Positions 24,616-32,444 of a stretch of 64,000 bases of DNA are shown here, in pieces; position 1 is the stretch's first letter, and each line of letters begins with the position of its first letter. The notes under the pieces were generated by a model. The model saw nothing but the letters and a program-made list of their open reading frames with translations. It was not told the DNA's origin and ran no database searches. The stretch is from an uncultured Bacteroidia bacterium (GTDB taxonomy: Bacteria; Bacteroidota; Bacteroidia; Bacteroidales; UBA932). The DNA is taken from the NCBI GenBank assembly GCA_902785825.1, contig CACZZZ010000002.1, forward strand, positions 62,001 through 126,000. The letters are read 5' to 3'. The position numbers were made by a program, and so were the translations under genes.

Positions 24616-25704
24616 TTATCTTCCCATCCTCTCCAAAGAATGCTCCTGGAGCCATTCAGAAGGGGTTTTACCGGTGTTCACCTTGAAGGACATGTTGAAA
24701 GAGACAGGAGAATTGAATCCAGACATGGTGGCGACCTCTCCGACCTTCAGCCTCGGGTCCTTTTTGAAAAGGGATATAGCGTATTGGATCCGGTGATAAT
24801 TGATAAACTGACGGAAGTTCCTGCCTGACAACAGGTTGATTGTACGCGATAAATAGAGTTTATTCGAATAGAGGTACTCGGCCATATCCTCCATGCGGAA
24901 GGTAGGATCCAGATACGGTTTCTTTTCATTCATATACACCATAACCCGGTTGTAAAGATTATTCATCTTCTTGTCCTCCTCCGCTTTGTCGATATATGAA
25001 GTCCGGAGATTACCCTTTATTATCTCCTTGACCCTTTTCTCAGCGCCTTGGTTCAGCATCATTGTCCTGCCAGTCATATCCCTTAAATACAAGATCCCGT
25101 AAAGAATCATGAAAAGAGCCACACAGGAAAAAGTCATAATCTCACCCGCGTCCCCTGGCAGGAGAACCGCGCAGATAGAATATAGCGCGAGACATAGGAA
25201 GCCATGGGAATAGATGAACCGTGAATAATCCTCAAGATTATGCCACACGGCCGCGTTCCTGAAGAACATCCTGATACCGCCAAGTCTCTTGGAAGCCGTT
25301 GACATAAAAAACACGTTGAAGACCACCAGCATGATGACATAGGAGAAGAATATCCGCTCAGACCTGAAGGACAAGATGCCGGAAGGGACAACCAAGGAGA
25401 AAACGAACGAGAGCGACACAGCCGCTACGATAAGAATACTCGTCACGATAGACAATGAGATTCGCTCGAAAGAGCAAGGGTAAAGGAGGAGGATCTCGAC
25501 CACGGCCATAATGTCAAGAAGCAGATACCTCATGTTGGTAGGTCCAGGCATAAAAATCTCAAGCGCGACAAGCGCCAAACCTGTGCACCCCGCCATAGCC
25601 CTGATCGCAAAATGTCTGATATCGCGCGTGCGGGATTTTGAGAAATCATAAAAAAGGAAAGAAAGGAATTCGACGATAAGGGAAAAAGCAATTATTATCG
25701 ACAT
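24616..25704 (-). CDS. Membrane-bound AraC-family transcriptional regulator
   Basis: A 362-residue regulator with six to seven predicted membrane helices in the first 220 residues and an AraC-type double helix-turn-helix domain in the last 100 (FRMEDMAEYLYSNKLYLSRT and VGEVATMSGFNSPVSFNMSF, then the TGKTPSEW end). The helices replace the usual soluble sensor, so the protein is expected to bind DNA from the membrane. It has no kinase or receiver domain and is not a SusR-type hybrid. It lies alone between the hypothetical gene and the yitT terminator; the 139-base gap upstream shows no clear promoter on its strand. Targets are unknown. Confidence 0.85.
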   Translation of the reverse strand: MSIIIAFSLIVEFLSFLFYDFSKSRTRDIRHFAIRAMAGCTGLALVALEIFMPGPTNMRYLLLDIMAVVEILLLYPCSFERISLSIVTSILIVAAVSLSFVFSLVVPSGILSFRSERIFFSYVIMLVVFNVFFMSTASKRLGGIRMFFRNAAVWHNLEDYSRFIYSHGFLCLALYSICAVLLPGDAGEIMTFSCVALFMILYGILYLRDMTGRTMMLNQGAEKRVKEIIKGNLRTSYIDKAEEDKKMNNLYNRVMVYMNEKKPYLDPTFRMEDMAEYLYSNKLYLSRTINLLSGRNFRQFINYHRIQYAISLFKKDPRLKVGEVATMSGFNSPVSFNMSFKVNTGKTPSEWLQEHSLERMGR

Positions 25705-25772
25705 TTTCGTTCAAGATTGGTTTTGTTGTTATTAATGATTTAGTTTTTCGAGGATGAATTTAACAATAAAAC

Positions 25773-25812
25773 GATAAAAAATACCCCCGGACTTGGGGGT
25801 AAGCCGGGGGTA
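25773..25812 (-). terminator. Intrinsic terminator after the leuS-yitT transcript
   Basis: On the minus strand TACCCCCGG (25804-25812) pairs with CCGGGGGTA (25782-25790) and is followed by TTTTTTA. A second TACCCCC between the arms can pair with the same GGGGGTA, so there are two alternative stems that share the arm next to the U-tract. It lies 31 bases after the stop of the downstream yitT gene. Confidence 0.75.
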
Positions 25813-25843
25813 AGAGTTCAAAATATGCTATTAAAAACAGAAA

Positions 25844-26773
25844 TTACACTTTTTTATCCTTGATTTTATCGAATCCTTTGCCATAAACACCCGCTACGGA
25901 GGAAATAGACAAGAACGCGTCCGTGTCAATCTGCTTGATCGCCCTTAAGAGCATATTGACATCAGTCTTTCGGGTTATGACCATAAGGACCGAGGATTCC
26001 TGCTTGGTGTACCAGCCTCTACCGTCAAGAATAGTGACACCGCGATGGAAGTCCCTGGCTATCATGTCAGCGATCGCCTCATGGTGGTGTGACATGATGA
26101 ATATCTGGACACTCTGCTTGGATCCTGCCAGATAGAGGTCCGCGACGTTGCCGCAGACTGTGACAATGATCATTCCGTAAACAGCGGTGATGAACTTGTC
26201 AACAAATGGAAGCGGCTGTCCCTCAGCGGTGTATGAAGGAACAAGCAAAGATGACGCAATGATGAAGACATCTATCAGCAGAATCACCTTTCCAGGGGAA
26301 ATGTTATGGTATTTGGTGATGATAAGAGCGATAATGTCTGTTCCTCCGCTGCTGCCACCTTGGGAGATTGACATACCGATTCCGAAGCCAGCCATCGAGC
26401 CTCCGATAATTGAGCAAAGGAGTTTGCCGTTTGAGAGGGCGAAATCCTGGATGAACTGAGCCGGGATGATAGTCTGCTCGACATTAAGACAGAAGGAGGC
26501 CAGGAAAATGGCGTACACTGTCTTGATTCCGAAAGACGGTCCTATTATGAACAGAGATATCAGCAGCAACAAGGCATTGATGACAAAATAGGTGTAACCC
26601 ATCTTGATCCCTGTGGCAAACTGAATGATAGCGCTTATACCAGAGACTCCTCCTCCGAACATGTTGTTGGGAGTGAGGAATATAGTCCAACCGCAGGTGT
26701 AGATTATAATTCCAAGCGTGATGAGGATATATTCCTTAATTGTCCTCAGTACGTTCTTTTGCTTGATCTCCAT
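25844..26773 (-). CDS. YitT family membrane protein (paralogue 1)
   Basis: A 309-residue protein with five to six membrane helices (DUF161/YitT_membrane, residues about 10-210) and a C-terminal cytosolic DUF2179 domain (about 220-300). The segment SQGGSSGGTDIIALI near residue 135 is typical of the family. Function is unknown in this phylum; some Firmicutes members influence spore or stress traits. The start overlaps the end of its upstream paralogue by 38 bases in another frame. The two proteins are clearly related in sequence and length, a tandem duplication. Confidence 0.85.
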   Translation of the reverse strand: MEIKQKNVLRTIKEYILITLGIIIYTCGWTIFLTPNNMFGGGVSGISAIIQFATGIKMGYTYFVINALLLLISLFIIGPSFGIKTVYAIFLASFCLNVEQTIIPAQFIQDFALSNGKLLCSIIGGSMAGFGIGMSISQGGSSGGTDIIALIITKYHNISPGKVILLIDVFIIASSLLVPSYTAEGQPLPFVDKFITAVYGMIIVTVCGNVADLYLAGSKQSVQIFIMSHHHEAIADMIARDFHRGVTILDGRGWYTKQESSVLMVITRKTDVNMLLRAIKQIDTDAFLSISSVAGVYGKGFDKIKDKKV

Positions 26774-27689
26774 TATTCGATTTCTTCTTGAGTTTCAGAT
26801 TGAGGCCGGTTTTCATCTCGTCAAAGCCTTCTCCATAGACGGTGCTAGCCGAAGATACGGTCACAAAGGCGGTCGGGTCGATCTCCTTGACTGTCTTGGT
26901 TATTGTGTGGAGCTCCGGCTTACGGACCATGATGAGCAGGACTTTCTTGTGCTCTCCGGAATACCATCCTTGGGCATCCAAAGCCGTCACCCCCCGGTTC
27001 AGGTCATGGATCACGGTGTCCGCTATTTCTTTGTATTTATTGGAGAAAACCATTATCTGCCAAGTCGAGTTCCGCCCGAGCAGCACCCAGTCGACGAAGA
27101 CCGAGAATATGACCATGGCGACATAACCGTAAACCATATCCTCAACCGTCTTACCTGGAATGAGGAGAACGGAGGCAATGATGAAAAGATCCACGGCAAG
27201 GAAAACCTTTCCCAATGAAACAGGCCAGAACTTATTGACTATCAAGGCGACAATATCCGTTCCTCCAGTGCTTCCGCCTCGAGCGAGGATGCATGTTATG
27301 CCGATAGACTCAATGATGGCGGCCACTATCACAAGAAGGAGTTTATTGTCGAAAAACACATGTAGAGACTCCATTCCAGCGAGGAAATCAAGTCCTAAAG
27401 TGGAAAGTCCTATAGCGTAAAGGGTCTTGAATCCGAACCCTTTCCCGAGAATGAAGGTTCCGAGCAATATGAGCAAACCATTGATAACAATATAGGACAA
27501 GTACACCGGAATGCCTGTGGCGAAATTCAGAATCGTACAGGCTCCTGTCAGACCTCCGCTGGCTATACCATTGGGTATCAGCATGTCCGCCCATGCGAAG
27601 GTGTAAAAGAGCACTCCTATGGTTATAACCACATAGTCATCCAGAACGCTCAGGAACGAAGATTTGCTTTTAATCAGCCTCGGGGACAT
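26736..27689 (-). CDS. YitT family membrane protein (paralogue 2)
   Basis: A 317-residue paralogue of the following gene with the same plan: membrane domain (about residues 15-220) with ARGGSTGGTDIVALI near residue 140, and a C-terminal DUF2179 domain with VTALDAQGWYSGEHKKVLL. Its hydrophilic C-terminal extension (about 20 residues, rich in Lys, Asn and Glu) is absent from paralogue 1 and is the part overlapping that gene. The gene begins seven bases after leuS, so both yitT genes are probably read from the leuS transcript. Confidence 0.85.
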   Translation of the reverse strand: MSPRLIKSKSSFLSVLDDYVVITIGVLFYTFAWADMLIPNGIASGGLTGACTILNFATGIPVYLSYIVINGLLILLGTFILGKGFGFKTLYAIGLSTLGLDFLAGMESLHVFFDNKLLLVIVAAIIESIGITCILARGGSTGGTDIVALIVNKFWPVSLGKVFLAVDLFIIASVLLIPGKTVEDMVYGYVAMVIFSVFVDWVLLGRNSTWQIMVFSNKYKEIADTVIHDLNRGVTALDAQGWYSGEHKKVLLIMVRKPELHTITKTVKEIDPTAFVTVSSASTVYGEGFDEMKTGLNLKLKKKSNNGDQAKERTEDN

Positions 27690-27696
27690 GGTTGAA

Positions 27697-30462
27697 TCAC
27701 TTTATGACAATATTGACAATTCTACCGGGTACCACTATGATTTTAACTATGCTCTTGTCGCCAACCCACTTGGATGTCTGCTCCATCCCACGGATCTCGG
27801 CCTCAACTTCGGCCGGAGTCATAGACTTTGGAAGATCGACCATGAAGCGGGTCTTGCCATTGAAGGAGACAGGGTACTTGACACTCTCTTCAGCGGCCAG
27901 TGATGGATTGAATACAGGGAAAGAAGCGTACGTCACGCTATCCTCATGCCCAAGAAGAAACCAAAGCTCCTCAGCGATATGAGGCGCGAACGGCGACAGG
28001 AGTATTGTCATGGGTTCCAGAATAGCGCGTTTGCGGCACTTCAAGGCACTAAGGTCATTCAACGCTATCATGAAAGCGCTGACCGTGGTGTTGAAGGAGA
28101 AGTGCTCGATGTCGTATTCCTCTTTACCAATAAGCTTATGAAGAACCTTCAGTTCCTCATTGGTAGGCTCCTCATCTGAAACGGCGAGAGAGTCACCGTC
28201 AAAGAACATCCTCCAGAACTTCTTGAGGAAGCGGTTTACACCGTCGATACCTTTAGTGTCCCAAGGTTTGCTCTGCTCGAGCGGTCCAAGGAACATCTCG
28301 TAAAGCCTCAATGTGTCAGCGCCATAATCGTCGCAAATCTTGTCAGGATTGACAACATTGAACATGGACTTGCTCATTTTCTCGACAGCCCATCCGCAGA
28401 TGTATTCCCCATTCTCAAGGACAAACTCCGCATCGGCGAACTCCGGCCTCCACGCCCTGAATCCGTCGAGATCGAGTTTGTCGTTCCTCACAAGGCTAAT
28501 GTCCACATGTATCTCGGTGGTCTGGTACTGGTCCTTAAGTCCAAGGGAGACGAACTTGTTGGTTCCGACGATTCGGTAAACGAAATTCGAACGTCCCTGA
28601 ATCATTCCCTGGTTGATGAGCTTGCGGAATGGCTCGTCCTCGCACACATAGCCGAGATCGAACAGGAACTTGTTCCAGAAGCGGGAATAAATGAGGTGAC
28701 CCGTGGCATGCTCGGTTCCGCCGATGTAAAGATCGACATCCCTCCAATAAGCATCCACGTCTTTATCCACAAGCGCCTCATCGTTATGAGGATCCATGTA
28801 CCTGAGATAATATGCGCTGGAACCGGCGAAACCAGGCATGGTGCTTGTCTCCAGGGGATATCCTTTATAGGTCCAATCTTTCGCCCTGGCAAGAGGCGGC
28901 TCACCCTTCTCAGTCGGCTTGAATTCAGTGATTTCCGGCAAAGTAAGAGGAAGATCCTCAAACGGCACGGGAGTCGGAATACCGTCCTTGTAATAGATCG
29001 GGAATGGCTCTCCCCAGTATCTTTGGCGACTGAATATAGCGTCACGCAGCCTGTAATTGACCTTGGCGTGGCCGAGTCCTTTCTTCTCTACATATTCGAT
29101 AGCGGCAGGAATGGCGTCTTTCACCTCCATCCCATCCAGGAAGCCGGAGTTGACCATTTTCCCTTCCTTTGCGTCGAAACTCTGCTCGCTGACGTCGCAA
29201 CCCTCGATGATCGGGACAATCGGAAGATTGAACTTCTTCGCGAAAGCGTAATCCCTGCTGTCGTGGGCTGGAACAGCCATGATGGCACCAGTGCCGTAGC
29301 CGGCGAGGACATATTCGGAGATCCAGATTGGAACCCTTTCCCCAGTCAAGGGATTCACTCCGTAAGATCCGGAGAACACTCCCGTGACGGTCTTTGTCTC
29401 AGCGATCCTCTCTCGCTCCGTCTTTTTCTTTACATATTCAAGATAATCAGCGACTTCCGACTTCTGCCCATCTGTCGTGAGAAGCTCCACAAGGTCGCTT
29501 TCCGGAGCCAGGACCATGAATGTCACACCGAAGATAGTGTCAACCCTCGTGGTGAATATGGTAACGTCATGCTCCTCTTCCCCGCTATAGCACTTGAAGA
29601 CAACCTCGCAGCCCCTGGACTTACCGATCCAGTTACGCTGCATCTCCTTGAGCGAATCAGTCCAGTCAATCTTGTCAAGACCGTCCAGAAGCCTACCGGC
29701 GTATGCGGAGACCCTCAGTTGCCACTGCATCATCTTCTTCTGCTCGACAGGGAAGCCTCCTCTCACGGACAGGCCATCCTTCACCTCGTCATTGGCGAGC
29801 ACTGTTCCAAGACCCGCGCACCAGTTGACGGAAGTCTCTCCCTGATATGCGATACGGTAATTCATCAGCATGTCTGATTTCTCCTTGTCGGAGAATGCCT
29901 TCCAATCCTCGGCGGAGAAAGGATCATGCTCGGAGCATGCGGCGTTGACAGCCTGGCTGCCGCCTTTTTCGAAAGCGGCCACGAGATCCTCGATCGGACG
30001 GGCCTTGCATTGGTCGTTGTCATACCAACTGCCGAACATCTTCAGGAATGCCCACTGGGTCCACTTGTAATACCCGGGATCACAAGTGCGGACTTCACGG
30101 TCCCAATCGTATGAGAAACCGATTCTGTCCATCTGCTGGCGGTAGCGGTTGATATTGTTCACGGTCGTGACCTCAGGATGCTGGCCTGTCTGGATTGCAT
30201 ATTGCTCAGCCGGAAGGCCGAAAGCGTCATAACCCATGGGGTGAAGGACATTGAAACCCTTCAGTCTTTTGTAACGGGAGAAAATGTCACTGGCGATATA
30301 GCCCAGCGGATGCCCGACATGGAGCCCCGCACCGGAAGGATACGGAAACATGTCGAGAACATAGAACTTTGGTTTGGACGGGTCCGCCTTGGTCCTGAAA
30401 GTACCTTTCTCCGCCCAATAGGCCTGCCATTTGCTTTCAATTTTCCTGAAATCGTAATCCAT
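27697..30462 (-). CDS. leuS: Leucyl-tRNA synthetase
   Basis: A 921-residue class I aminoacyl-tRNA synthetase charging tRNA-Leu. The HIGH motif appears as HVGH at residues 48-51 and KMSKS near residue 694. The large CP1 editing domain (about residues 230-430) has the [13 protein letters not shown] segment that removes mischarged tRNA. The C-terminal anticodon-binding and Leu-specific domains are present and the length fits the long Bacteroidota form. It lies 17 bases after the M28-like gene, in a run of minus-strand genes. Confidence 0.97.
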   Translation of the reverse strand: MDYDFRKIESKWQAYWAEKGTFRTKADPSKPKFYVLDMFPYPSGAGLHVGHPLGYIASDIFSRYKRLKGFNVLHPMGYDAFGLPAEQYAIQTGQHPEVTTVNNINRYRQQMDRIGFSYDWDREVRTCDPGYYKWTQWAFLKMFGSWYDNDQCKARPIEDLVAAFEKGGSQAVNAACSEHDPFSAEDWKAFSDKEKSDMLMNYRIAYQGETSVNWCAGLGTVLANDEVKDGLSVRGGFPVEQKKMMQWQLRVSAYAGRLLDGLDKIDWTDSLKEMQRNWIGKSRGCEVVFKCYSGEEEHDVTIFTTRVDTIFGVTFMVLAPESDLVELLTTDGQKSEVADYLEYVKKKTERERIAETKTVTGVFSGSYGVNPLTGERVPIWISEYVLAGYGTGAIMAVPAHDSRDYAFAKKFNLPIVPIIEGCDVSEQSFDAKEGKMVNSGFLDGMEVKDAIPAAIEYVEKKGLGHAKVNYRLRDAIFSRQRYWGEPFPIYYKDGIPTPVPFEDLPLTLPEITEFKPTEKGEPPLARAKDWTYKGYPLETSTMPGFAGSSAYYLRYMDPHNDEALVDKDVDAYWRDVDLYIGGTEHATGHLIYSRFWNKFLFDLGYVCEDEPFRKLINQGMIQGRSNFVYRIVGTNKFVSLGLKDQYQTTEIHVDISLVRNDKLDLDGFRAWRPEFADAEFVLENGEYICGWAVEKMSKSMFNVVNPDKICDDYGADTLRLYEMFLGPLEQSKPWDTKGIDGVNRFLKKFWRMFFDGDSLAVSDEEPTNEELKVLHKLIGKEEYDIEHFSFNTTVSAFMIALNDLSALKCRKRAILEPMTILLSPFAPHIAEELWFLLGHEDSVTYASFPVFNPSLAAEESVKYPVSFNGKTRFMVDLPKSMTPAEVEAEIRGMEQTSKWVGDKSIVKIIVVPGRIVNIVIK

Positions 30463-30479
30463 TATCTATCAGTTATTTC

Positions 30480-31835
30480 TTAATATGAATGCTTTTTCAG
30501 TCCGAAACTCTTGGTTCCCTTCTTCTCCAAGCGGAACTCCACATATAAGGACATCTCCGAACTGACTTTCTTTCCCCTGACCTTTCCCGGCTTCCACTGG
30601 GGCGAGGCGCTGATGATCCTTACTGCCTCCTCATCCAGAAGCGGATCAGCCCCCTTTAGGACCTTCACATCCCGGATCTTACCATCCTCACCAATCACGA
30701 AATCCACCAGGACCCGACCCTGGATGCCTTCCTTGATAGCCTGCTCGGGATATTTCATGTACGAATATACCCACTTCTGAAGAAAGACTTTGGGATCGTA
30801 ACTCCCAAGGAAAGAAGGTTTCACGTCACAGTCATAATAGGGCACGGCTCCGGACAAGCCACCTGTCAACTTCGTGACTTCCGTTGGACTGAAGGCTGGC
30901 TTAGGCCCGTTGGCGAGGGCGAGAGAATAGCTGTAGATAAACTCAAGTTCCCTCTCCATAGTATCGAAATCTATGATTGACTGGGTGTCACGCTCCGTGT
31001 CATGGGCAGGATAGCGGCCGGTGGTGAAAAGGATAGAAGGTATCTTCTTGTCGTAGAAGGCTACATGATCCGAGGGATATGGCTCCTGCGCGGTGATGGC
31101 CGGTCTTATCGGCTGCAATTCGTTTGACAGGGTCGCGACTATCGCGTTCATGTCGGCGTTGGAAGCGGAATAAGCGTAAAAACCATCAGAACCGGTACCG
31201 AGCATGTCGAGGTTGATCATGGCGTCGATGTTGGAGACATCCGAGAAAGACCTGTTGAGGAAGTACCATGACCCGGCGAAAGACTCGCGGGAGGCTCCGA
31301 AAGCGACCAGCAAAACCGACCGGCGAAGCAGCGCCTTGTTGGTCTTGAGCATCCTTGCCAGCTCAAGCATCATCGCTAAGCCGGAGGCGTTACCGTTGGC
31401 TCCGTAATATATCTTATTGACCTTGACGCCGTCCACGGTCATCGATCCTGTGCCGAGGTTGTCCATTCTGGCGCCTATGACTATGTAATTGTCCTTAAGG
31501 GTCTTGTCTCCTCCGGGGATAAAGCCGCACACATTCCTGGAGACGAGGGTGTCACCGTTCTCCTGACGGATTCCGAAAGGGTCACCACCATCAGGAGAGA
31601 TAACATCAATCCCGTAGGACTTAAAAATCTCAGCAATATACTCAGCGGTGAGCTTCTCCCCTTCCGAACCAGCCTTGCGGCCTTCCATCATAGCGGAAGA
31701 AATCGTCGCTACATGTTCCTTGAAGGCGGAGACAGTCTCGCTGTCACCCAGATCCGAATATCCGGCCTTGTACTGAGCGTTGACTATTACGGCCAGCAGA
31801 AGGGCCACGGCAGTTATGAGAGCTTTCCTGGTCAT
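30480..31835 (-). CDS. Degenerate M28-family peptidase fused to a TonB C-terminal domain
   Basis: A 451-residue exported protein: signal peptide (residues 1-20), an M28 aminopeptidase-like domain (about 35-310) and a TonB C-terminal domain (about 355-440) with YPEQAIKEGIQGRVLVDFVI. The M28 fold is recognisable (INLDMLGTG, YPSDHVAFYDKKIP), but the zinc and catalytic residues are largely lost: the usual GAHYDHLG reads GARMDNLG (Arg123), GADDNASG reads GANGNASG (147-148), and the catalytic Glu-Glu after FGA reads Ser-Arg (182-183). Only Asp210 and His256 remain. It is therefore predicted to be catalytically inactive. Fusion to a TonB end hints at a binding or scaffolding role in the periplasm. 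It overlaps the SPOR gene by one base. Confidence 0.8.
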   Translation of the reverse strand: MTRKALITAVALLLAVIVNAQYKAGYSDLGDSETVSAFKEHVATISSAMMEGRKAGSEGEKLTAEYIAEIFKSYGIDVISPDGGDPFGIRQENGDTLVSRNVCGFIPGGDKTLKDNYIVIGARMDNLGTGSMTVDGVKVNKIYYGANGNASGLAMMLELARMLKTNKALLRRSVLLVAFGASRESFAGSWYFLNRSFSDVSNIDAMINLDMLGTGSDGFYAYSASNADMNAIVATLSNELQPIRPAITAQEPYPSDHVAFYDKKIPSILFTTGRYPAHDTERDTQSIIDFDTMERELEFIYSYSLALANGPKPAFSPTEVTKLTGGLSGAVPYYDCDVKPSFLGSYDPKVFLQKWVYSYMKYPEQAIKEGIQGRVLVDFVIGEDGKIRDVKVLKGADPLLDEEAVRIISASPQWKPGKVRGKKVSSEMSLYVEFRLEKKGTKSFGLKKHSY

Positions 31836-32404
31836 TATTTCTTTCTGTCTAAAATCCAGACGCCCTCAGGGCAAAAATCCTGCCCTTTTATTTCTTTCAT
31901 GAACGCTTTAGCCTCCTCAGGATCGTCAGTACCTCCCACTCCTACGGCTGTACGTCCTTCCGTGAAGCCGAAAAACTCCGGCTCATATCCGAATGATTTG
32001 ATCCGCTCAGCGTATTTCTCAGCGTTTTCCCTGCTGGAAAAAGCACCCATTATCACATAATAGCGCTTCTTCTCCCCGGCGGGACGAGCGGGCACGGCCG
32101 CGTCCATTCTCGCTTCGCTTTGCTCCGCTGCGGCTGAGTGCGGCCTTTGCCCGTCGTCCCGCCGCTCGGAAGCCGCAGTCTCCGGCTTGACCACCTGAAC
32201 ACTGTCCTGATCCTGCTGAGGGACGCTATTCTTGTCATCCTGAGCGACGACCTTGTCATCCTGAGCGGAGCGAAGGATCTCCGCCCGCTTCGCCTCGATC
32301 TCTTTCGACGTGGGCCTCCCGGCCAACACACGGAAGAAGTCGCAGCCCGTCACCACCATGGTGACAGACAGCAAAGCCACAAGTATCAGGAACCTACGTG
32401 TCAT
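31835..32404 (-). CDS. SPOR-domain lipoprotein with repeat-encoded linker
   Basis: A 189-residue lipoprotein: lipobox VVTGC at residues 17-21, a hydrophilic linker, and a C-terminal SPOR domain (about 113-185, starting RYYVIMGAFSSRENAEKYA) that binds denuded peptidoglycan at division sites. The linker is made largely of DNA repeats: residues about 42-57 (ILRSAQDDKVVAQDDK) come from two copies of the window's short repeat and residues about 81-108 from the larger hairpin at 32078-32163. The start codon overlaps a partial repeat copy at 32399-32410. The gene is coupled to the M28-like gene by a one-base overlap. Confidence 0.85.
   Translation of the reverse strand: MTRRFLILVALLSVTMVVTGCDFFRVLAGRPTSKEIEAKRAEILRSAQDDKVVAQDDKNSVPQQDQDSVQVVKPETAASERRDDGQRPHSAAAEQSEARMDAAVPARPAGEKKRYYVIMGAFSSRENAEKYAERIKSFGYEPEFFGFTEGRTAVGVGGTDDPEEAKAFMKEIKGQDFCPEGVWILDRKK
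32078..32163. repeat. Large hairpin repeat, copy B2, inside the SPOR lipoprotein gene
   Basis: Outer arms GGCGGGACGAGCGGGC (32078-32093) and GCCCGTCGTCCCGCC (32149-32163) are complementary with one extra base. The inner segment carries GGCCGCGTCCATTCTCGCTT and GCGGCTGAGTGCGGCC, which match the inner segment of 38011-38088 in opposite orientation apart from ten extra bases (TTGCTCCGCT). The outer arms of the two copies are unrelated in sequence. The length keeps the SPOR reading frame open. Confidence 0.75.
32231..32280 (+). repeat. Short palindromic repeat, copy A3 with a partial tandem copy, inside the SPOR gene
   Basis: The full copy (32252-32280) has core GAGCGGAGCGA between arms ATCCT and AGGAT; a partial copy (32231-32250) precedes it by exactly 21 bases, giving a seven-residue repeat (AQDDKVV, AQDDK) in the protein. 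Compared with copies A1 and A2, both arms changed together (T to C and A to G), keeping the pairing. Confidence 0.75.
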
Positions 32405-32444
32405 TCTGAGAAGCGTATGTCATTCTGAGCGAAGCGAAGAATCT
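32399..32444 (+). repeat. Short palindromic repeat, copy A2 with a partial copy, bridging two genes
   Basis: The full copy (32418-32444) is identical to 6908-6934 and supplies the last codons and TGA stop of the carboxyltransferase gene (ending DSSLRSE). The partial copy (32399-32410) contains the ATG start of the SPOR gene. Together they make up nearly the whole junction between the two genes. Confidence 0.8.

Noticed and set aside
28507..29877. A 456-codon open frame opposite leuS
   Set aside because: leuS carries HIGH and KMSKS motifs on the other strand; the antisense product has no recognisable feature.
31835..32404. The SPOR lipoprotein gene as a pseudogene because of repeat insertions
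   Set aside because: The frame is intact from lipobox to the end of the SPOR domain and the insertions are in the linker.
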